Assembly: GCA_027475525.1 (NCBI GenBank)
Contig: JAMWFC010000049.1
Span: forward strand, 5,564,947-5,628,946
From: Macrolepiota albuminosa
Lineage: Eukaryota > Basidiomycota > Agaricomycetes > Agaricales > Agaricaceae
Reading direction: 5' to 3'
DNA: 64,000 nucleotides
Shown here one piece after another: positions 57,560 through 64,000 of this stretch (positions are counted from its first letter, which is position 1; every line of letters starts with the position of its first letter). A program made the translations under genes and the position numbers. Under the pieces are notes generated by a model. That model was not told the DNA's origin. It saw only the letters and a list, made by a program, of their open reading frames with translations, and did not search any database.

Positions 57560-57974
57560 AACCTCTTTATAGGCCAGGAACTCAAAACCGCGTCGCACAG
57601 GGATGTACCTGTTCTTGTACGGCGGTCGTGTCGACGTCAACACGTTCTACGCGTACAGGGACGACGAAGATAAATGAACATTACAATTTTCGAATTTATA
57701 CGTTTTTTTTTTACATTTACGGACTATTTTTTTCGAATTATGCTTACGGACAGCAATACGTACAATCTATATACCGATATACACACAAATACGGTCTCGA
57801 TTTCTCCCTATGTCGTGAGCTAGCCTGCACTGTATTGCCGCGCTGGCACGTCACGCTAGCGCTGTCACACTGGCACTGCCACGTCGCCTCCCATAACACC
57901 CAGCCGCGTAGACCTCGGTCTCGCCGTGCGTCGCAGCGGCCCATCCCCTTTGATATTTAATGTGGTGAATGAAC
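57560..57974. other. No gene seen
   Basis: T-rich tract (57700-57740) and no supported ORF. Confidence 0.4.
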
Positions 57975-58008
57975 GTACCCTCAGAGCGTGTCAACGAACT
58001 GAGGGTAC
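57975..58008 (+). repeat. Perfect hairpin containing a sequence shared with 35.09 kb
   Basis: GTACCCTCAG (57975-57984) and CTGAGGGTAC (57999-58008) can pair around a 14-nt loop. The 23 bp at 57978-58000 are identical to 35088-35110, where the second arm is absent. Confidence 0.75.
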
Positions 58009-58697
58009 TGCGAATGTCCATGGGTGTTATATACTGGGTAAGTGGAACAAAGCGGTAGTGAGACAAAGCAGTCCTTTGTGCATTGGTCGTGTCGTGATAC
58101 CTTTTACCTCGTCACACTATCACATCGGCTCACGACACTCCAACATTTTGTAGGCTTGAATGTCCAGGTTTGTGCTAATCCTTCGCTTTGTATTTCAAGT
58201 TTGTTTGTCGTCGTGCTAATTAATAGTGTTCTTGATAACGCAGCTTCCTCACGTTCCACCACCATTCCGAGGCACGCGTTATCAATTCATCCAATCTCGT
58301 ATTCTCCGGGTCCTACCTACTCTGTCTACTCCTGATAGACCTCGCACAGAGCTTCACACATACCCATCCAGCACACTTCCTCCAAGAAACTCCTGCGTTT
58401 CCCCGTGGGCTCTACGGAGGTGCTGGAGGTGCTATACACTTTGCGTGCCAGGTTTCCTGGGCGTCGTGTGTCTATGCTACGATAAATCTGGTATATACGA
58501 TTACGTCTCTGGTGTGTGTGATTATTGGGGAACCGGTGTTGGCGGGTACGCCGGAGTCGTGGCCAGATATGTTTGGGCCCCAGCCGTGGGCAGAAGCGTA
58601 TACGGTTCGTCGGACTTGGGGGTAAGTCACGTTTAATTCCTTCGGTTCCCCCGTGAGACTAGACGTCGATATCGATACGTTTTCTTTAAAGACGAGT

Positions 58698-58816
58698 ATG
58701 GCACCAAACACTCCGCCGCTTAAGCCTCTTCTTCTTATTAACTTTCCTCCACACCCAAACGTTGATTCACTCACTCAGAATTTCGCTATACTTGGAAAAT
58801 ACGCTGCCCCCCCGGA

Positions 58817-58848
<32 letters not shown>

Positions 58849-58952
58849 GACATGCAAAGTCAAAGGAGTCCATGGACGATCTGTCTAACTCGATACCATC
58901 AAATGAAGGCGCAATACATCACTTCGCTGTCTGCCTATCCTTGGAACCCTAA
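58698..58952 (+). pseudogene. Gag-like ORF fragment (copy 2 of the family at 33.3 kb)
   Basis: ATG 58698 begins MAPNTPPLKPLLLINFPPHP. A TGTGTG run comes from the 6-bp minisatellite, and then MDDLSNSIPSNEG, whose DNA (58874-58901) matches 33540-33567 with one difference. It ends at 58952 as the CCTAAC-rich tract starts. Together with the 23-bp match at 57978, this indicates a second, truncated copy of the same element family. Confidence 0.45.
58818..58849 (+). repeat. ACAGGC minisatellite
   Basis: Five tandem copies of ACAGGC, in frame within the gag-like ORF (Thr-Gly repeats). Confidence 0.9.
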
Positions 58953-59067
58953 GCTGTTAACCCTAACTTAACAGAACTTGACCAAACCTCTAACCTAGCC
59001 TAACCTGGCCTAACCGCCTAACAGTAACACTAACAAAACACCCTAACCAAGCCTAACCAGGTCTAAA
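58945..59067 (+). repeat. Interstitial telomere-like CCTAAC tract
   Basis: About a dozen CCTAAC or CCCTAA motifs with short interruptions (for example ACCTAGCCTAACCTGGCC). CCCTAA is the C-rich strand of the TTAGGG telomere repeat used by many basidiomycetes. Degenerate, so not an active telomere. Confidence 0.65.
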
Positions 59068-59791
59068 CGTACGCTCAGTAGTTGGTTTGTTTTCCACGTG
59101 AGCGAGTTTCCTCCACGTGACCATGCTTTTTTGAGCCCAGAACCCTCGACGGCAAATAGTTTAAAGTAGATAGAATTCGAATTGAGATTGTACTCGAGTA
59201 GTTGAAGTCTAAGTAGAACAGATGAAATGTATCATACAAAAAGCAATATTCCCGCTACTTTAGTAGTGGGTCCTGGCGAAATTTCACTGTCTTGCAATTC
59301 GTCACGTGCTAACACGCAAACCCTCGTGTTTCAGATGTGAGCTTTATATGCATATGGTTTGTAGTCTTCTCTCTTTTTGTCCCGTCCTGTTTTACACAAT
59401 GAGTGTCGTATTGGGAACGCCGAGAGTGCCTGCCGTTTTTGACCGTGCATTGAACGTTAGTGCAGTGCCATTCCAACTTCTTAATTGTCTCGGCCTATCG
59501 GTTTTGAGGAATGACACGACTCTCCTTGGGGGTCAGGCCAGAACAAGGGATATCAAGACAAACAAGTCCAATCAAAGCGAGATCGAATGTAGCGATTCCG
59601 TGACTACGTGACACTCAAAGCCATATGTTTTCATTTATACTTACATCTCCTTAACAACCGCTTAGCTATCCTTTATGTAGCAGAACACATGTTGTAGTTA
59701 GGCAGTTTTCGCAATACTAGGACTTACAACAGTTCTCACCGCGAGACTCGATCAGTGTGCCGTGACCCAAGCCTAATCCAGCTGGCTCACG
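59068..59791. other. Spacer with one weak ORF
   Basis: An ORF at 59400-59611 (ATG 59400, beginning MSVVLGTPRVPAVFDRAL) has no recognised domain and may be chance. Nothing else is seen. Confidence 0.35.
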
Positions 59792-61309
59792 TCACATAAA
59801 CTCCGAAGACACCGTCGACGACACCGACAAATCCTCATCAGACCCACCCACATCCACCTCCCTCCTCCTCGGCCGCCTAAGGGAGCGTTCCGAAGCCGTA
59901 GTAGTACCATCTGTACAGTCCTCATCAGGGTCACACTCCAGCTCGTACTCCTCATTTAAATAATACACCTGCCACGAGTCCTCGTACATCGCGCCCCCGC
60001 CATCGACGTGCCGCGCCGTATTCACAAGTTCATGCTCATGCCTCACATAAATACCAGGGAAGCTGAGTTCATACGCATCGCTCGGGGTCAGGACCGACGC
60101 CGGGTGCAACCTCGTGGCGATGTCGTGGAAGCGCGGAGAGCACACACGGATATGGCGGAGCCCGCGTAGCGCGGGGAACGTTGCGGGTGTTGCTGTCAAG
60201 GCCTTGCGGAGGCGATGAAACGCAGCGTCGTGTGCCTGCCTCGACTCATCTTCTGGGCCAAACACCTTCGACGTGCATATGTCCACCCACTTCAAAGCCG
60301 GGTGCGACTCGAGCGTCGCACCGTTGTACACGACGAGATGCTCGAGATTCTGGCAGACGTCGAGGAGCGCCTGCATGGCGCCTGCTTTTCTGCGGAAGCC
60401 GGGGTTGAGGTTGAGGAATTTGAGGTTGTCCGAGTAGCGTGCGCAGAAGACGGTTATGGGTCCGATCATCGAGTCCCATCTGTGTGACCATCGGTCGACC
60501 GAGGAGTCGTGTCCTGGGAGGAGCTCGAATGTCAGGCGCTCGAGGTTGGGCGTGGCGAGGATGCGCCCGAGTAACGGCCACGCGTCGACGCCCGTGTGAC
60601 TGATTTTGAGAGTGAGGCTCTCCAGCCGGGGGAGGGTGTAGACCGTGCGCGTTGCGAGGTGTTCTGGGGGATCGTGGACGTGTATCGAGAGAGACACGAG
60701 GCTCTTTCGCGTATGTTTGAGAAGACCGTATAGTTCTGTTGGAGAAGCGGATGCGTCGACTTGGAGGTGTCTCAAAGATGTACTCAGCTTGGGGAGAACA
60801 GCTTTTGCAGGAAGAGGGAATGGAGACGAAAATATGAACGCTACTAATCGAGGACACAAATCAACAATACGCTGCACATGTCTGGTGAAAGAAGCTGCAT
60901 AGTCCGGCAAAACGAACATATCGAGGGTCATTTGTCTGACGAGAACACCAAAAGTCGATGGCGACTTCTCAAGAGTTTCTAGTAGAGCAGGAATCTGATT
61001 GAGCCGACGAAATACGACTTGCTTGTACAGTAACGTGATTCCAGCTCCGTACCATGTGCGCGACACTAGTGTGACAGCCAATTTCGTATTCCTCGCATGG
61101 CACCAGGGGGAATTGGGCCCGGCAGTGAGGGACGAGTCAAGGAGAAAGCTAGGCGCCACCGCACGTTGGAATATCATATCAAGAATCTCAAAGGGAAGTG
61201 GCTTGGCAGCAGATGGTGCTCGAGCTGGCGGCGGCGGCGGCGACGGCGACGGTGGAGGGGACTGCGCTGGATGATCAGTTTTCAAGACTGGAGCGCGTAG
61301 AAAATACAT
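59792..61309 (-). CDS. F-box-like protein (host gene)
   Basis: A single exon of 505 codons, ATG 61309 after an in-frame stop. A Pro/Ser-rich start leads to the F-box-like LPFEILDMIFQRAV (about residues 38-52) and LVSRTWYGAGITLLYKQVVF. F-box proteins link substrates to SCF ubiquitin ligases. The middle (residues about 110-330) has spaced Leu-rich segments (LPRLESLTLKIS, TPNLERLTFELLP, NLKFLNLNPGF, CQNLEHLVVYNG) typical of the LRR-like region in these fungal proteins. The acidic, Ser-rich tail ends in SEFM. GC content is higher than in the elements to the left. There are no stops or shifts. Substrate unknown; fungi have large families of these. Confidence 0.85.
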   Translation of the reverse strand: MYFLRAPVLKTDHPAQSPPPSPSPPPPPARAPSAAKPLPFEILDMIFQRAVAPSFLLDSSLTAGPNSPWCHARNTKLAVTLVSRTWYGAGITLLYKQVVFRRLNQIPALLETLEKSPSTFGVLVRQMTLDMFVLPDYAASFTRHVQRIVDLCPRLVAFIFSSPFPLPAKAVLPKLSTSLRHLQVDASASPTELYGLLKHTRKSLVSLSIHVHDPPEHLATRTVYTLPRLESLTLKISHTGVDAWPLLGRILATPNLERLTFELLPGHDSSVDRWSHRWDSMIGPITVFCARYSDNLKFLNLNPGFRRKAGAMQALLDVCQNLEHLVVYNGATLESHPALKWVDICTSKVFGPEDESRQAHDAAFHRLRKALTATPATFPALRGLRHIRVCSPRFHDIATRLHPASVLTPSDAYELSFPGIYVRHEHELVNTARHVDGGGAMYEDSWQVYYLNEEYELECDPDEDCTDGTTTASERSLRRPRRREVDVGGSDEDLSVSSTVSSEFM

Positions 61310-62629
61310 ACTGGCGTAGGTGGTTCAGCAGGCAATGTCGGTAACCTTGTGTGGCGACATGGCCTACCACTTCTCAACGACCGCTTATACATGAGCTGAT
61401 GTTGATTGTAAAGCACGTAGCAAGTCCAATATAGCTCTATTATACTATTTCGAGAACAAGGCCATGGCTTGAGGAATACCCCTAATTGAAGAACAAGGTG
61501 TCGGTCGTCCCAACAAAAGCAACAAAAATGGTTGCTATAAATATTGATACGTCTGCCTCACATGAGGCAGACAATAAGAGTCAAAATGCAGTCCCAATAT
61601 ACCCAGAAAGCGCTGAAAACCGTAAGGGCAGTCGAAAACTGTAGACATGGGCAGACTCACCTGAAAAACCCAACCCCAAACTTACGAAAACTAGCAACAC
61701 TCAGCCAGCGCAGCAGTAAACGCGCGGTAACAAGGCAGTGATCAACGATTGATCAAGTCAGGGATAACCGGAGGAGTGGCAGTGCTCGGCAAAAGCCAAG
61801 ATCTCGGCATCATCTCCGAAATCAGCACCGCCACCACACCATCCCGTCACTCCGTTCCGAAACGCTTTGTTCTCTTTCGTCGTACCTCCTCTCCACAAAC
61901 GCCAGCTCACCGTGACCACGGAACAGCGACGAAGCAAACCTGGGGGAAGGGAAAAGGACACAGGGAGACAAGAAGATGGGGCAAAGGATAGGGACGGCAA
62001 TGGAGGAAGGATTAGCCGCAAAAAGGGTGCAACCACGCGCACCAGGGATCGGAGAAATCATTAGCCACCAGCTCGGGCTCAGTAACGAACTAACCGACTG
62101 CCTGAGCACGGCAACACGTTACCTCGACACCGAAACACGCGCCATACACGATGGTCCGTGCATCGAAGAAGGAATATAAAAGGAGGGTAGAAACGGGGGA
62201 GTCGGGCAAGCAACTTACTTGCCACAGCTCGGAGTCCCCAGGGAGCGGACATCTGAGGCCAACGAGCACTTTAGTTGACTTCGGGTTTTTATTAGTATTA
62301 ATACTATTTGATTCCCAATTTTAGTGTGAATTTTAAATTTGCATTATAATATTAAAATCAATAAAAATTATAACAACACCACTTTACAAAGTGTGCGCGC
62401 GTGTAACTGAGCCCCACGATCTTAGTGAAGTTAAATTGACTTATTTAAAGTCTAGTCTTATTTCATTAAGGCTACTTTACTATATAAGTAAATTTACAAT
62501 TCGCATCAATATCTGTGCTTTCCCACCTTGCCTGGGCTTAATTCTTTCAACATCACATATCACACTCACTGTTCTATACCAGCATGTCTCTGTCAACTTG
62601 CACTACACTCGCAGCACCTACCATACTGC
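61310..62629. other. Promoter-like or LTR-like region without a supported gene
   Basis: ATATAAAAGG at 62174-62183 is a good TATA box and AATAAAAATT follows near 62358. A TGTTG...CAACA pair (61393 and 62374) hints at LTR ends, but there is no target duplication and no second copy. ORFs here are short. Confidence 0.35.
62174..62183 (+). promoter_or_regulatory. TATA box
   Basis: ATATAAAAGG in a GC-rich context, followed by AT-rich leader sequence and then the ORF at 62630. Confidence 0.4.
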
Positions 62630-63097
62630 ATGTCTTCCCAGCCATCTACAACACCTCCTCCTTCCATCCCATCGACAGTGGCGATGTCGTCTCTGCAACT
62701 GATGGTCTCCGTTGAAGAGTTTGCTGGTCTCCGCGAGTCACACTTGCAATTCCACATGATGATGACTGAGCTTCTCATGGCCATCTCCAACATGTTGAAC
62801 AACTCCACTGCATTCCTGCTGGCAGCGGCACAATTGCAGGTGGTTGGCATGTTTGTTTCTTCAATCCCAGGCATCAGAACCGATGGTATGTCCACAGCAT
62901 CCATTACCCTTTGCACTCAATTCCTCAATGTTGATGTGGTGGTAATAACAGCTATCATCACATACAAGTTCAAAGCAGCAGATGTAAACATTGGTTATGA
63001 GCTAGAACCTTCTTGTGTGAATCACACAGTGCTAAATCAGACCGCAGTATTGGAATTGACTAGAACTAGAGTGAATACAAGATGTTGTCTTACATAA
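62630..63097 (+). CDS. Unknown ORF (gag-like position)
   Basis: 155 codons from ATG 62630: Ser/Thr/Pro-rich start, helical VEEFAGLRESHLQFHMMMTE, LLMAISNMLNN, then hydrophobic VDVVVITAIITYKF. No family recognised. If the region to its left is an LTR it could be a gag remnant; equally it may be noncoding. Confidence 0.3.
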   Translation: MSSQPSTTPPPSIPSTVAMSSLQLMVSVEEFAGLRESHLQFHMMMTELLMAISNMLNNSTAFLLAAAQLQVVGMFVSSIPGIRTDGMSTASITLCTQFLNVDVVVITAIITYKFKAADVNIGYELEPSCVNHTVLNQTAVLELTRTRVNTRCCLT

Positions 63098-63483
63098 TAC
63101 TCTACTTAATGCATATAGTGTTGTTGATGCTAGTAACACATGTGATGCTCCGTTACATATATTATATACCCCCTAATAAGACCGAATACTCGGTCTCAGG
63201 ATAATGCACAGTAGTACAAACATTAGTCAGAGATGCACATTGCATTGCTGTTGGATGTTAGTATCATGCTCAAGGTAGTAGTGTCATTTAATAACACTGA
63301 ATCTTGCAATCTTAGTGTACAAGTGCACATATGATGCAAGCAGCAAAAAAGAAGATAAAATTTAAACTAAAACAAAAGAGTGACTCCTCCTCTGAGTCTA
63401 CTGTATATACATGCTACACTGGAGTGCATGTCAGCCTAAACATATTGAGTGCATACTCAAAGTTACCTAAACAAGATATGGGT
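63098..63483. other. No gene seen
   Basis: AT-rich sequence without a supported ORF. Confidence 0.4.
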
Positions 63484-63828
63484 CTATGACCTGTCTGACG
63501 ATGCTTCCGTGACCATGCCCATCTCTGTCACCATTGACCCCCCTGGTGCAATATTAATTGCTGGAGGGGGAGGCACCAATTCTGTTCTCGGTAAGGTGAT
63601 GGGCCCCTTGACTGCAGGCAAGTCTACCACCATAGGCTCAGTTAGTGTGATGTTAATTGCTGAAGCAATAGTGGGTAGCATACCATGCACTGCTGTGTAT
63701 TTTAGAAGATTGACCCAGTTCAGGTCCATGCCAATAAGGTAATAGAGGCCATTGGCCTCATGGTTTTCAGGGAGATGACTCTCTTTATCATGCTTGAACA
63801 TAAGACAATAATAGTTGTCTTTAGTCAT
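63484..63828 (-). pseudogene. Unknown coding-like fragment at the right edge
   Basis: The minus-strand frame has NYYCLMFKHDKESHLPENH, GLYYLIGMDLNWVNLLKY and a Pro-rich end. The frame continues upstream to the window edge (WVDHVYTYRVIFLEQQF) with two stops. Coding character is fair but no domain is recognised. Confidence 0.3.
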
Positions 63829-64000
63829 CTCCTGCCATCCATCTCATTGTGGGATTGCAGGAGGAGTTCTGTATTTGTTCAAGCACTCTATGCGCTTGTC
63901 ATTGATCTGTCAGAAGATGTCCATAGACATTGTTGGGGCATGAAACTGCTGTTCTAGGAAGATCACTCTATAGGTGTACACATGGTCCACCCAGGCAGGC

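Noticed and set aside
60181..61300. Plus-strand Arg/Gly-rich ORFs
   Set aside because: They are antisense shadows of the GC-rich F-box gene, including a poly-Pro codon run.
61393..62374. Solo LTR with TGTTG...CAACA ends
   Set aside because: The flanks (GCTGA and CCACT) do not match and there is no second copy in the window; short terminal matches of this kind are common by chance.

Overview
The window looks like a transposon-dominated stretch of a filamentous basidiomycete (Agaricomycete-type) genome. The evidence is the introns of about 47-60 bp with GTRNGT donors and CTNAY-like branch sites, the Ty3/gypsy and Helitron families present, and an F-box host gene with the base composition expected of that group. 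No rRNA, tRNA or CRISPR array was recognised.

Layout. 1-3.4 kb: 5' part of a Helitron replicase gene (minus strand) preceded by a tandem array of splice-donor-bearing cassettes. 4.0-4.8 kb: decayed zinc-knuckle ORF (minus). 5.6-9.2 kb: decayed Ty3/gypsy gag-pol whose pol frame is interrupted only by TGA codons. 9.7-17.8 kb: a young, coding-intact Ty3/gypsy element (959-bp 5' LTR, gag-protease, pol) whose 3' LTR is mostly hidden by a 100-N assembly gap. 17.8-21.9 kb: 3' end of a different, chromodomain-bearing gypsy pol followed by extra broken ORFs of unknown function. 21.85-22.9 and 24.86 kb: decayed reverse-oriented LTRs related to the young element. 23.5-24.8 kb: a five-exon gene with a Cys-rich motif and one in-frame TGA. 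27.0-32.5 kb: another decayed gypsy element split by about 3 kb of 109-bp tandem repeats and a short inverted-repeat element. 33.1-35.2 kb: gag-like remnant of an unidentified family that recurs at 58.0-58.9 kb.

35.8-55.3 kb is the most interesting part. It holds two divergent spliced genes (A minus, B plus), a 7.1-kb Helitron-type open frame (DUF6570-like region, HUH Rep, PIF1-type helicase and a C-terminal USP-like cysteine peptidase, broken by one TAG), and a large spliced JmjC-type gene (D, minus). A 28-bp repeat family flanks these genes, in direct orientation at 35.8-36.1 and 41.2-41.5 kb and inverted at 50.3-50.4 kb. A solo LTR of the young gypsy family, with a target duplication, has landed 12 bp after the helicase stop codon.

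56.7-59.1 kb has short repeats, a small spliced ORF and an interstitial telomere-like CCTAAC tract. 59.8-61.3 kb is an F-box-like host gene. 61.3-64.0 kb holds only weak ORFs. Overall, successive element generations are nested in one another, older copies carry C-to-T-type stop codons, and the clearest host gene lies at the right edge of the element cluster.
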